Assembly (NCBI GenBank): GCA_964020155.1
Contig: OZ026555.1
Location: 410,001-474,000, forward strand
Length of the DNA: 64,000 nt
Reading direction: 5' to 3'
Origin: Chondrilla cf. caribensis
Taxonomy: Eukaryota; Porifera; Demospongiae; Chondrillida; Chondrillidae
This document shows, in pieces, positions 1 through 23,510 of this stretch. The position numbers were made by a program, and so were the translations under genes. Every line of letters begins with the position of its first letter. Position 1 is the first letter of the stretch. Under the pieces are notes generated by a model. It was given only the letters and a program-made list of their open reading frames with translations, was not told where the DNA came from and searched no databases.

Positions 1-25
1 TACGAAATCGCATCTCCATGATACA

Positions 26-453
<428 letters not shown>

Positions 454-456
454 AAC

Positions 457-3924
<3,468 letters not shown>

Positions 3925-4080
3925 GGTAGATTCCGACCCCCTGATTACCGACTTCTAGAAAAACGTCACCTGTCCGTTCACTGCGGACGCCATTTTACTT
4001 TGGGAAATTGAAACCGAAACCGGCTGTTAGTGTCTGGCTTGCTAGACTAGGTAACGTGTAGTGTATTATCGAAACTAATA

Positions 4081-4250
4081 TACAGTGAATTCTCGCTAAT
4101 CCGCCGCAATTCGCTTCCCAAAACGTTGGTGGATTAACTGGATACACATTAGTACTTGTACATCATATCGGTAGTGGGAAATTGCGGTGGACTAAAAGTT
4201 CACGTGGGACAAAGAACTGGCGGATTCGGATGAGTGGAGAATTCAATGTA
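4081..4250. mobile_element. Pogo/Tigger-like MITE with TIRs
   Basis: Flanked by TA. The left end CAGTGAATTCTCGCTAATCC is mirrored at the right end (reverse complement CATTGAATTCTCCACTCATC). About 165 bp long with no coding capacity. Related copies are at 14241 and 52463. The CAGTG...CTCG.TAATCCG terminus resembles pogo/Tigger-type ends. It lies between the UNC79 start and the end of the SLC35A-like gene. Confidence 0.75.
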
Positions 4251-4498
4251 TGTCATCTACTGTGTTGCACAATATCAATACCATACCACTGCTACAAACT
4301 CAGTTTCAAATGATACTATCTTCATTATTTTATCAAAACATATTATAATATACCTTTTTGTGATAAAATATGCACTATACATGCACATGTCAATTGCATA
4401 CAGAGAGGATGATCTATCAATGTTGATGTACCAATTGTAATAAATACTTTGATATGTTCTAATGTTAAAGGTGATTGTTGATTGTCACAAGGTCCTGT

Positions 4499-6688
4499 CT
4501 ATGAGTTACTGTCAATGGAAATGCCATTTTGCTTGACTTTGGTCTCTTCTGCGGGTTTATACCCGTATAGAAATATAGCTGCAATGGTTATCCCTGTTCC
4601 AATTCCAAACACAATAGTCAGAGAAAATGAGAATAGGAAAATGGACGCTATAGCTGAAATGATGATGGACAGCGATGTGGCATATCCCTTGAGTATGTTG
4701 TCTGCGTACTTCACAACCAGTGCCACTATGAGACCTCCAATGGCTTGTTGACATACCACGAACAGAACCATAGCATTATAGCCTTGAAAGAAGCCATTTT
4801 TAGCTATTTCAGAACCATCTTTGATTACCATTCCGATAATAGCCGTGGTGCCTCCAAATATACCTAACTGTACATTCCTTAGCCACACTGAAGGCTTCTC
4901 GCCAGAGGAATCCGATGTCTTCAACGCCTTCTCAAAATAGACTCCAGCAAATCCGGATGAGAGACATGATATCACCACTGCAATGACCCCTACCCCAACA
5001 TTCTGGCTGTGGTCAACTATGTCCTTGTTGACTGCTGACAGGTCCACCAGGACCAGAGAGACCCCGAAAAACAATAAGAACAAAGACAGCCACTGTGTCT
5101 TGAGCAACACCTTGCCAAGCATTGCAACCGAGAACAATGCGGTCGTGAATATCTTTAACTGGTACAAAACCTACATGTGTATTAGAATAACAAATATTTG
5201 TCGTGTTTACATATGCAAAGACACATTGTACGAAGAACAATAATGTGTGCTCAATGCGGTGTGAACCCACCACACCCCTACTTATACAGTAGCACCCCTG
5301 GTGACCAGACTGGATGGGAGGAATCTGTAGCACTGCACTGCTGACCAGACTGGATGGTGTAGGTGGGCAGATGCGTCTAGATGTGAATCAACATGAGAAC
5401 ACACCTCCCACCCACACACTGACACGCGTGACATGGTATACAAATGCCCCTCATCCACACACCACCTCACATCTTATTGACACACACCTCCTCCACCCTC
5501 ACAACTCACAAGACAACACACCTCCTCCACCCTCACAACTCACAAGACAACACACCTCCTCCACCCTCACAACACACAAGACAACACACCTCCTCCACCC
5601 TCACAACACACAAGACAACACACCTCCTCCACCCTCACAACACACAAGACAACACACCTCCTCCACCCTCACAACTCACAAGACAACACACCTCCTCCAC
5701 CCTCACAACTCACAAGACAACACACCTCCTCCAACCCAACATCAACATCTGACGTGCATGCACACATTCTTCCCATCCATACAACAACATACACTACACG
5801 CCTTTCCTCCCGCCACACACCTGAAAGACGGCAGCATTTAGGTTAGATACAGCAACATACTGCAGGTTATTCTGAAGGGCATAGACAATAGCAGGAACGG
5901 AGAGTTTCAAGGTGTCCTTCCAGTTTACTATCAAGTGTTGATACATATACTGAAAATAATCTCGTATGCTCTGTCCATTCTTAATATGCTCCACTAGAAG
6001 AATAAGACTACACAACACCAATTTAGACACTTCTGAAATGGCCACTGCCGTCGTTGTGTAGTATTTGGGACCTGTAGGGAATCAAGTGATTTGAAAGCAA
6101 ACTCATCAACAAAGACCGACAAAACCCAAGTTCCCATAGTCATATCAGTGCATATGCTACCATAGATACTGGAGAAAAAACGGTTTTTCTCTAGTATCCA
6201 TGATGCTACAGAGTGAAAGAATCAATATTGCAAGAAAATTGAGATGAATTCGAGTGTAGGTAGTCGGCTAATGGCTAACAGTTACACTGGATAACAGAAA
6301 TAGGTTCATTGGAGCTTGTGTGAAGTGTATACGCGTGGCCACCTGAGCACTGGCTGGTATTATGGGATGTTTAGCTAAGTCGGATGGTTTCAGGGTAGCC
6401 CGGGTGGCCCGCAAACTCGTACACAGACATACGCACCTTCGCCCACTCTTGTATAACGCATGGACAAAATAAGTAGGGCATTCTGGAACACCAGAATCAC
6501 CAAGACCGTAACCTTCAGAACTAATACAAAAAAGAAGAATACGTAAGTTAATCGCCGGTTAACATGTTGCAAATGTTTCTTGTGCCGTACAGAAACCCGC
6601 CGAAAACTCTACTGCGTGCGCCACAGGGCTGGTAGAATTACGGCAAAGAAGCCGGGAGACGAAAACAACACATACCTGAACTATCCAT
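4499..6688 (-). CDS. SLC35A-family nucleotide-sugar transporter
   Basis: Four phase-consistent exons: 6676-6688, 6437-6520, 5821-6071 and 4499-5170, giving 339 residues. The first coding exon is only 13 bp (MDSS plus one base). The protein is a multi-pass Golgi/ER-type membrane protein exchanging a nucleotide sugar for the nucleotide monophosphate. Family hallmarks are LVFQNALLILSMRYTR in the first helix, YALQNNLQYVAVSNLNAA before the central helices, and VLYQLKIFTTALFSV. This spacing matches UDP-galactose/UDP-GlcNAc transporters (SLC35A2/A3); the exact substrate cannot be read from the sequence. The C-terminus (KPAEETKVKQNGISIDSNS) is a short cytosolic-type tail. The 5821-6071/4499-5170 intron carries a 33 bp minisatellite. 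Confidence 0.88.
5487..5733. repeat. 33 bp minisatellite in SLC35A-like intron
   Basis: About seven to eight copies of a CACACCTCCTCCACCCTCAC plus AACACACAAGACAA unit. Copies alternate between AACTCACAAG and AACACACAAG forms. Confidence 0.95.
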
Positions 6689-6995
6689 GGTTTCATCCGT
6701 CGTGGAGTGTCTATGGTTGGTCTACTTCCAGCTCTATTGTAAGGCCATAGTTGAACTGTGGACCACGTGCTTTGCACGCGAGCGAAAATGGCGACGAAGA
6801 AGGCGATCGAAGGCAAACAGCTGAGCGATAAAGAGAATGAACGTTCGGTGGGAATATTGAATATGGCGAAGACTGTAGCTTCAGTTTTATACCACAGTGA
6901 ATTTTCCAGGTTATTCATTCCATGTTCTGTTACAGTCCGTTCATATTCCATCCATTCTGTTCTGTAACCAGCTGCAGCCGCTTAATCAATGTATA

Positions 6996-7078
6996 ATTAA
7001 TCTTAACCCTAATCCTAACAGGTTAGGGTAGGGGTAGGAATAGGGGTAGGGGTAGAGGTAGGGTGGGGTTAGGGTTAC
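6996..7078. repeat. Degenerate telomere-like TTAGGG/TAGGGG tract
   Basis: Opens with TTAACCCTAATCCTAAC and turns into GGTTAGGGTAGGGGTAGG..., ending GTTAGGGTTAC. The strand switch from CCCTAA-type to TTAGGG-type lies near 7020, giving a head-to-head arrangement. Confidence 0.75.
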
Positions 7079-7480
7079 TTATATATTGATTAATAGCTGG
7101 TCCAGGCGCTGCACTTAATCCCTTTTCTGTTACAATCTATCCATTGGATTCCACAAAGTCATCGTTATTGCAATTTCCTTCCTGTGTAGGGCTGTGATTA
7201 GAGATGTGGGGTTGTTTGCAGCTTCGGTCGCCGTGATTTGGTTCCTGGATACAGAAGTAGTCAACTACGTACCTCCTCCGGAATCATCATAGTCGACTGG
7301 CCATTGAGTCCACTGCACACAAGACTCAAAATATCACAGTGCATACATCATACAGCACAGCTTACAGCATGAACACACACTCACCACCCAACAAATGTTT
7401 GTCAGCTCAATGAAAGAATGGAGAATTATTATTTATATATGCAATACTTCTTTCAATTGTGAGATTCAACTGAATGTGAT

Positions 7481-7660
7481 TACAGTGCAACTTGCTTAGT
7501 AAGTACCCTGGTTAGTACACCCTCTAGGTTAGTACATACACTTCACTCAGTCCCTAGCTCATGTGCTCTATGTCAATCAGTACTGATAACAAGTACCTCT
7601 GATGAGAAGTACAGATTTGGTGTGCCCTTGGAGGTACGCACTAAGCATGTTGGACCTTAT
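7481..7660. mobile_element. Small TIR element, second MITE family
   Basis: The left end CAGTGCAACTTGCTTAGTAAG matches the reverse complement of the right end (GGTCCAACATGCTTAGTGCG). Fragments of the same family (CTTGCTTGGGTACG, ATGAGCTAGAGACTGAGTGAG) recur near 15236, 35275 and 44448. Confidence 0.65.
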
Positions 7661-8821
7661 GTATTTGTGATTATCTGGATGTCACCATGATATATATGTG
7701 CAAATTATAATTCAGTTTGTAAATCCAATATATGCAGGTATTAACATATGCATCTGTCAACAAAAACACGAAATCACAAAAATTATGTGCTTAATTCCGA
7801 AAGACCCCCAAAAATACATTACCATAGCAACTGTAATCACCACCCACCCTTACATATTTATTATATGGTATTATGTTATGAGCTAAGATGAAATGAGGTG
7901 GGTGTATAAGTATACGACTGCAATGAACTGATACCAATTTCATGATTCAACCTGCAAGCCATGTGTATATGTACACGTGTACATCAATCAATCAATCAAT
8001 CAATCAGTCAGTCAATATTATTTAAAGTGCACCATACCAGAAGGTGCTATGACACGGTGGGGTCTAAAGTAGCACTCGACACGATTCAATGATAACTGGA
8101 ATATCATGCATAAGAAACAATAAATATACTAAAAAGTAATAGGTTATGTACATTACAACTTAAAACGGGCACACCACATAGAGCTAATACATCGTCTATT
8201 ACTGTTAGTCAAACATGCCATAGATAGAATAACCGCAGTCTGTCGCTCAACAGATGTTGTATGTACGTGTGCATGTACATGTTTTCTTCATGTCCACATA
8301 CTGTCTGTCATGTTGCACTTGATTCAGTTTCTGGTTCGATGATTCTGAAGTGTGAACAAGGTTGTTCATAGCCGAGATGAACTATTTATTTTATTATTCA
8401 ACCTTCAGATCAGGATGCTCCAGCAATACAGACACAGGAACATCACAATTAACACCAATCAAAGGTGATTACAATTAACACATTTTGTGCTAATTGGAGT
8501 GTGTCTCCTCAACAAAAAACTTGACAAGTCTTTAAGGACAGTTATCTGGTCAACCAAAGCCCCTGTAGTGTGCCATCTCTCTCTCTAGTGCTAGTGTGGC
8601 CTTGTAGTCTAGCAGCAAGTGGACTGGTTTTCCATAATATCTGGTTAGTAGCCATTCAATGTCACTTTATCTTCTTCATTTCAGAAAGGACTTTTCTTTG
8701 ATACTTCTCAAGAGACATTATTTTTATGTGCTTACCACAGAAAAGCTTTGTACAGTGTAATGTTGTTCTTTTGGTGAATTTGTTGCAGGGTATAACCAGT
8801 TATAACCAGGCCAGACCCGTC

Positions 8822-15669
<6,848 letters not shown>

Positions 15670-15795
15670 AGACTTATGACAGGCATTAATTGAATGGCAA
15701 TTCAATTCAATCGCTCATCATTACACACGTCGAGTACACAAATCTGAATTAGTATTATTTCAATGTATAATTATGAGTGATAAGATGTCACACTT

Positions 15796-15830
15796 ATACC
15801 TACATCGTGAAAAAATCACGATGTAGGTAT
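15796..15830. other. Perfect 15 bp inverted repeat with A5 loop
   Basis: ATACCTACATCGTGA, five A, then its exact reverse complement. It lies 126 bp past the RIM-like stop codon. It could be a 3' UTR hairpin or a foldback remnant. Confidence 0.85.
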
Positions 15831-16059
15831 TAACTACTGTATAATCATATCATCATATCGATATGTGTATTATTACAAATACACATGCATGTGTGAATAC
15901 ACACACACCAACATATACATGTACACATATTATATACACACATTAAACACACACACCCATGCACTCGAACAGACTCATGGTCTTACATACAAGTACATAT
16001 TATAACAATACAGTTATGGAGGAGCTACAGACATTCATCTTGGAGAACGTCTACACATA

Positions 16060-18780
16060 GGGTAGGTGGGTGTCAACTTGATATTTTAGCCAGACCTAGC
16101 TTGGGACATGAACTAACATATGAAGCAATTCCCACCTCAATGGGTGGCCCATAACCCCAGCTACATTTGGAGGTGCTCAATAATTTTTCAATGTATGGAA
16201 GAGTATGGGAGGCCAATCACTTTTTTGGATAGCTCGTGGAGGAGAGGGCGTGTCAACTGGATGTTCTAGACAGACCTAGTTGGGGACGTGAACTAACTTC
16301 TGAAACAATTCCCATCTCAATAGGTGGCCTGTAACCCCAGCTACATTCAGAGGTGCTTGATATTTTTTCAATGTATGGGAGACTATAGGACAATAAGCAC
16401 CTTTTTGCATAGCTCATGGAGGAGGGGGCTTGTCACCTTGATATTATGAATAGATATAGCTGGAGATGTCAACTAACATATGAAGCAATTCCCACCTCAA
16501 TAGGTGGCCCGTAACCCCAGCTACTTTCGTAGGTGCATAATATTATTTCAATGTAAAGGAAAGTATAGGACGCTAAGCACCTTTTTGCATAGTTCATGGG
16601 GGAGAGGGCATATCAACTCAACGTTTTGGCCAGGCCTAACTGGGGACATGAACTAACTTACAAAACAATTCCCATCTCAATAGTATGGGGGAGAATAGGA
16701 GAAAATACAATTAGCACCATCTTGCATAACTTGTGGGAGAGGGGTGTGTCACCCTGATATTTTCGACACATCTAGCTGGGGATGTGAACTAAGCTATGAA
16801 ACACTTCCCATCACTTTGTGTGCTTTGTAACCCTTGTTATTCAAGGTGGTACTATGGCCAAATTTTGGCCATAGCACCACAGGCATTATAAGAGGGAGAG
16901 AATAGGAGAGAAAACACTTAACACCATCTTGCATAGCTCATGGGAGAGGAGGCGTATCACCCTGATATACTCACCAAATCTAGCTGTGGGGCTAAATTTT
17001 AGCCATAGCACCACAGACAATATATGGGAGAGAATGGAGAGAAAACACTTAGCACCATCTTGCATAGCTTGAGGGAGAGTGGGCATGTCACCCTGATATT
17101 TTCAACACATCTAGCTGGGGATATGAACTAAGTTATGAACTACTTCTCATCTCTTTGTGTGCTTTGTCAATCATGTTATTCAAGGTGGTGCTATGGTCAA
17201 ATTTTGGCCATAGCACCACAGGCAATATATGCATATATATCCAAACTCACCAACTCATTTTTGGATGCATATGGTTACAGGCCACATATGGAGATGGGAA
17301 TTGCTACATATGTCAGTACATGCTCCCAGCTAGGTGTGGTGTAAATATCAGGTTGACACGCCCACTCTCCCATGAGTTATGCAAAAAGGTGCTTAGCGTT
17401 GTTTTCTCCTATACTACCCCATACATTGAAAAAACATTAAGCACTTCCGAATGTAGATATGGTTACAGGCCACATATGGAGATGGGAATTGCTGCATATG
17501 TCAGTACATGCTCCCAGCTAGGTCTGGTGTAAATATCAGGTTGACACACCCACTCTCCCATGAGTTATGCAAAAAGGTGCTTAGCGTTTTTCTCCTATAC
17601 TCTCCCATACATTCCGAATGTAGATATGGTTACAGGCCACATATGGAGATGGGAATTGCTTCATATGTTAGTACATGCTCCCAGCTAGGTCTGGTGTAAA
17701 TATCAGGTTGACACACCCACTCTCCCATGAGTTATGCAAAAAGGTGCTTAGCGTTTTTCTCCTATACTCTCCCATACATTCCGAATGTAGATATGGTTAC
17801 AGGCCACATATGGAGATGGGAATTGCTTCATATGTTAGTACATGCTCCCAGCTAGGTCTGGTGTAAATATCAGGTTGACACACCCACTCTCCCATGAGTT
17901 ATGCAAAAAGGTGCTTAGCGTTTTTTCTCCTATACTCTCCCATACATTGAAAAAACATTAAGCACTTCCGAATGTAGATATGGTTACAGACCAAATATGG
18001 AGATGAGAATTACTTCATATGTTAGTACATGCTCCCAGCTAGGTCTGGTGTAAATATCAGGTTGACACGCCCACTCTCCCATGAGTTATGCAAAAAGGTG
18101 CTTAGCGTTTTTTTCTCCTATACTCTCCCATACATTGAAAGAATATTAAGCACCTCCGATTGTAGCTAAGGTTACAGGCCACATATGGAGATGGGAATTG
18201 CTTCATATGTTAGTACAAGCTTCCAGCTAGGTTTGGTGTAAATATCAAGTTGACACACCCACTCTTCCATGAGTTATGCAAAAAGGTGCTTAGCGTTTTT
18301 TTCTCCTATACTCTCCCATACATTGAAAGAATATTAAGCACCTCCGATTGTAGGTAGGGTTACAGGCCACATATGGAGATGGGAATTACTTTTATGTTAG
18401 TACATGCTCCCAGCTAGGTCTGGTGTAAATATCAGGTTGACACGCCCACTCTCCCGTGAGTTATGCAAAAAGGTGCTTAGCGTTATTTTCTCCTATACTC
18501 TCCCGTACATTGAAAAAACATTAAGCACCTCCGAATGTAGATATGGTTACAGGCCACATATGGAGATGGAAAATGCTTCATATGTTAGTACATGCTCCCA
18601 GCTAGGTCTGGTGTAAATATCAGGTTGACACGCCCACTCTCTCATGAGTTATACAAAAAGGTGCTTAGCGTTTTTTCTCCTATACTCTCCCATACATTGA
18701 AAGAATATTAAGCACCTCCGAATGTAGCTGGGGTTACAAGTTAGCTACGGAAATAGGAAATATCAAGTTACGGTCCACCT
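16060..18780. repeat. Dispersed ~170-180 bp repeat family in both orientations
   Basis: From about 16060 to 17215 the units read in one orientation (key words GCTAAGCACCTTTTTGCATAG, AGGGGGCGTGTCA, CCTAGCTGGGGACGTGAACT, CAATTCCCACCTCAATAGG). From about 17220 to 18760 the same words occur as reverse complements (CTATGCAAAAAGGTGCTTAGC, CAGCTAGGTCTGGTGTAAAT). Each unit also contains short inverted AGGTGCTTA/TAAGCACCT arms about 60 bp apart. No protein-coding frame runs through the units. Class unknown; a foldback or non-autonomous DNA element array is most likely. Confidence 0.85.
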
Positions 18781-18789
18781 GTTAATATG

Positions 18790-21700
18790 GGAATTGTTTC
18801 AGAAGTTAGTTCACGTCCACAAATAGATCGGTCTAAAATATCACCACAAGGTGTATTACACTTACATTCAAATGTACATACAAATGTATAATGCTATGTG
18901 CCATATGGACACCAGAGAGAATTTTCATAAGTCACAAAACCTATCATTTTTGTTATCAAAAGGACCGTATTAGTTCCAGGAGTGTGTCCGTACAATCGTA
19001 TTAGATCTATGATGCATTATGTGCACACAGGAGAGCTCATGGTGACAAGCATAAAAAATGGCATTTTTGTGCTTGTCACCACGAGGCCGATAGCACACTC
19101 AGGACAATCTAAATGATTCCGAAATTGTGTTGGTGAGTTTGGTATGGACACTGGGTAGCCCTTGGTGACCAGCAAAGAACTCTCAAATTGCTTAGGTGAT
19201 CACCACAAGGCGTATTACACGCATATATGAATGTACATACAAAGTATATACATTCTATTATATGTGACACTGGGGGGAAATTTTGCTCGACACCAAAATG
19301 CATCTTTTTGCTATCAGAAGGTAGCTACTAGGTCCAGGAGTGCGTCTGTGCATTTGGATTTCAGCTATGATGCATTACGTGCACACAGGAGAGGCTGTGG
19401 TGACAACTCAAAAAATTGACATTTTTTGGCTTGTCACCACGAGGCTTATAGCGCACTCAGGACCATCTGAATGCTTCCGAAATTGTGTTGGTGAGTTTGG
19501 TATGGACACTGGGTAGCCCTTGGTGACCAGCAAAGAACTCTCAAATTGCTTAGGTGATCACCACAAGGCGTATTACACGCATATATGAATGTACATACAA
19601 AGTATATACATTCTATTATATGTGACACTGGGGGGAAATTTTGGTCCACACCAAAATGCATCTTTTTGCTATCAGAAGGTAGCTACTAGGTCCAGGAGTG
19701 CGTCTGTGCATTCGGATTTCAGCTATGATGCATTACATGCACACAGGAGAGGCCGTGGTGACAACTCAAAAAATTGACATTTTTTGGCTTGTCACCACGA
19801 GGCTTATAGCGCACTCAGGACCATCTGAATGCTTCCGAAATTGTGTTGGTAAGTTTGGTATGGACACTGGGTAGCCCTTGGTGACCAGCAAAGAACTCTC
19901 AAATTGCTTAGGTGATCACCACAAGGCGTATTACACGCATATATGAATGTACATACAAAGTATATACATTCTATTATATGTGACACTGGGGGGAAATTTT
20001 GGTCCACACCAAAATGCATCTTTTTGCTATCAGAAGGTAGCTACTAGGTCCAGGAGTGCGTCTGTGCATTCGGATTTCAGCTATGATGCATTACGTGCAC
20101 ACAGGAGAGGCCGTGGTGACAACTCAAAAAATTGACATTGTTTTGCTTGTCACCACGAGGCTTATAGCGCACTCAGGACAATCTGAATGCTTCCGAAATT
20201 GTGTTGGTGAGTTTGGTATGGACACTGGGTAGCCCTTGGTGACCAGCAAAGAACTCACAAATTGCTTAGGTGATCACCACAAGGCGTATTACACGCATAT
20301 ATGAATGTACATACAAAGTATATACATTCTATTATATGTGACACCGGGGGGAAATTTTGGTCCACACCAAAATGCATCTTTTTGCTATCAGAAGGTAGCT
20401 ACTAGGTCCAGGAGTGCGTCTGTGCATTCGGATTTCAGCTATGATGCATTACGTGCACACAGGAGAGGCCGTGGTGACAACTCAAAAAATTGACATTTTT
20501 TGGCTTGTCACCACGAGGCTTATAGCGCACTCAGGACAATCTGAATGTTTCCGAAATTGTGTTGGTGAGTTTGGTATGGACACTGGGTAGCCCTTGGTGA
20601 CCAGCAAAGAACTCTCAAATTGCTTAGGTGATCACCACAAGGCGTATTACACGCATATATGAATGTACATACAATGTATATACATTTTATTATATGTGAC
20701 ACTGGGGGGAAATTTTGGTCCACACCAAAATGCATCTTTTTGCTATCAGAAGGTAGCTACTAGGTCCAGGAGTGCGTCTGTGCATTCGGATTTCAGCTAT
20801 GATGCATTACGTGCACACAGGAGAGGCCGTGGTGACAACTCAAAAAATTGACATTTTTTTGCTTGTCACCACGAGGGTTATAGCGCACTCAGGACAATCT
20901 GAATGCTTCCGAAATTGTGTTGGTGAGTTTGGTATGGACACTGGGTAGCCCTTGGTGACCAGCAAAGAACTCTCAAATTGCTTAGGTGATCACCACAAGG
21001 CGTATTACACGCATATATGAATGTACATACAAAGTATATACATTTTATTATATGTGACACTGGGGGGAAATTTTGGTCCACACCAAAATGCATCTTTTTG
21101 CTATCAGAAGGTAGCTACTAGGTCCAGGAGTGCGTCTGTGCATTTGGATTTCAGCTATGATGCATTACGTGCACACAGGAGAGGCCGTGGTGACAACTCA
21201 AAAAATTGACATTTTTTGGCTTGTCACCACGAGGTTTATAGCGCACTCAGGACCATCTGAATGCTTCCGAAATTGTGTTGGTGAGTTTGGTATGGACACT
21301 GGGTAGCCCTTGGTGACCAGCAAAGAACTCTCAAATTGCTTAGGTGATCACCACAAGGCGTATTACACGCATATATGAATGTACATACAAAGTATATACA
21401 TTTTATTATATGTGACACCGGGGGGAAATTTTGGTCCACACCAAAATGCATCTTTTTGCTATCAGAAGGTAGCTACTAGGTCCAGGAGTGCGTCTGTGCA
21501 TTCGGATTTCAGCTATGATGCATTACGTGCACACAGGAGAGGCCGTGGTGACAACTCAAAAAATTGACATTTTTGGCTTGTCACCACGAGGGTTATAGCG
21601 CACTCAGGACAATCTGAATGCTTCCGAAATTGTGTTGGTGAGTTTGGTATGGACACTGGGTAGCCCTTGGTGACCAGCAAAGAACTCTCAAATTGCTTAG

Positions 21701-23510
21701 GTGATCACCACAAGGCGTATTACACGCATATATGAATGTACATACAAAGTATATACATTTTATTATATGTGACACCGGGGGGAAATTTTGCTCGACACCA
21801 AAATGCATCTTTTTGCTATCAGAAGGTAGCTACTAGGTCCAGGAGTGCGTCTGTGCATTCGGATTTCAGCTATGATGCATTACGTGCACACAGGAGAGGC
21901 CGTGGTGACAACTCAAAAAATTGACATTTTTGGCTTGTCACCATGAGGGTTATAGCGCACTCAGGACAATCTGAATGCTTCCGAAATTGTGTTGGTGAGT
22001 TTGGTATGGACACTGGGTAGCCCTTGGTGACCAGCAAAGAACTCTCAAATTGCTTAGGTGATCACCACAAGGCGTATTACACGCATATATGAATGTACAT
22101 ACAAAGTATATACATTTTATTATATGTGACACTGGGGGGAAATTTTGCTCGACACCAAAATGCATCTTTTTGCTATCAGAAGGTAGCTACTAGGTCCAGG
22201 AGTGCGTCTGTGCATTCGGATTTCAGCTATGATGCATTACGTGCACACAGGAGAGGCCGTGGTGACAACTCAAAAAATTGACATTTTTTTGGCTTGTCAC
22301 CACGAGGCTTATAGCGCACTCAGGACAATCTGAATGCTTCCGAAATTGTGTTGGTGAGTTTGGTATGGACACTGGGTAGCCCTTGGTGACCAGCAAAGAA
22401 CTCACAAATTGCTTAGGTGATCACCACAAGGCGTATTACACGCATATATGAATGTACATACAAAGTATATACATTTTATTATATGTGACACTGGGGGGAA
22501 ATTTTGGTCCACACCAAAATGCATCTTTTTGCTATCAGAAGGTAGCTACTAGGTCCAGGAGTGCGTCTGTGCATTTGGATTTCAGCTATGATGCATTACG
22601 TGCACACAGGAGAGGCCGTGGTGACAACTCAAAAAATTGACATTTTTTGGCTTGTCACCACGAGGCTTATAGCGCACTCAGGACAATCTGAATGCTTCCG
22701 AAATTGTGTTGGTGAGTTTGGTATGGACACTGGGTAGCCCTTGGTGACCAGCAAAGAACTCTCAAATTGCTTAGGTGATCACCACAAGGCGTATTACACG
22801 CATATATGAATGTACATACAAAGTATATACATTTTATTATATGTGACACTGGGGGGAAATTTTGGTCCACACCAAAATGCATCTTTTTGCTATCAGAAGG
22901 TAGCTACTAGGTCCAGGAGTGCATCTGTGCATTCGGATTTCAGCTATGATGCATTACGTGCACACAGGAGAGGCCGTGGTGACAACTCAAAAAATTGACA
23001 TTTTTTTGGCTTGTCACCACGAGGCTTATAGCGCACTCAGGACGGTTTGTATACACCCCAAATTGTGTTGGTGAGTTTGGCACGGACACTGGTCAGCCCT
23101 TGGTGACCAGCAACGTGGTGTCAAATCACCTGAGTGATCACCACAAGGCATATTACACTTATATTGAAATGTACATACAAGTGTATAATGCTATGTGCCA
23201 TATGGACACCAGGCAGAATTTTCATCATCAACTAAACCTATCATTTTTGTTATCAAAAGGACTGTATTAGTTCCAGGAGTGTGTCCATACATTTGTATTA
23301 GATCTATGATGCATTATGTGCACACAGGAGAGCTCGTGGTGACAAGCATAAATATTGACATTTTTGTGCTTGTCACCACGAGGCCTATAGCACACTCAGG
23401 AGGGTTTGCATTTATCCGAAATTGTGTTAGTGAGTTTGGCACGAACACTGGGCAGTCCTTGGTGACCAGCAACGTGTTGTTAAATCACCCGAGTGATCAC
23501 CACAGCACCA
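18790..23510 (+). repeat. 358 bp satellite array, about 11 near-identical units with diverged edge units
   Basis: The anchor CATACAAAGTATATACATT-type word recurs at steps of 357-359 bp near 19240, 19598, 19956, 20314, 20672, 21030, 21388, 21745, 22102, 22461 and 22819. Core units differ at only a few sites. Each holds a hairpin (GTGGTGACAA ... TTGTCACCAC around an A/T-rich spacer) and the palindrome GGTGATCACC. The first (18790-19130) and last (23060-23510) units are diverged and resemble each other (TTATCAAAAGGAC, GATCTATGATGCATTATG). Open frames of 62 and 71 codons repeat because of the period and are not genes. Confidence 0.95.

Larger units (their letters stand above)
6689..8788. other. 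Divergent intergenic region between the SLC35A-like and RIM-like genes
   Basis: About 2.1 kb between two outward-facing genes. It holds a G-rich telomere-like tract (6996-7078), a TIR element (7481-7660), a short (AATC)n run near 7985, and probably untranslated 5' exon(s) of the RIM-like gene. A short open frame at 6767-6870 (MATKKAIEGKQLSDKEN) shows no usable donor and is not called. Confidence 0.5.

Noticed and set aside
5314..5841. 175-codon frame of HTHLLHPHNSQDN repeats
   Set aside because: Minisatellite inside the SLC35A-like intron, antisense to the gene.
6767..6870. Possible first exon MATKKAIEGKQLSDKENERSV
   Set aside because: No GT donor in a suitable place and no phase link to 8789; left as unassigned promoter-proximal sequence.
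19231..22998. Eleven repeated 62-codon frames (plus strand) and matching 71-codon frames (minus strand)
   Set aside because: They exist only because the 358 bp satellite repeats. No splice, start context or homology, and third-codon positions show no constraint.
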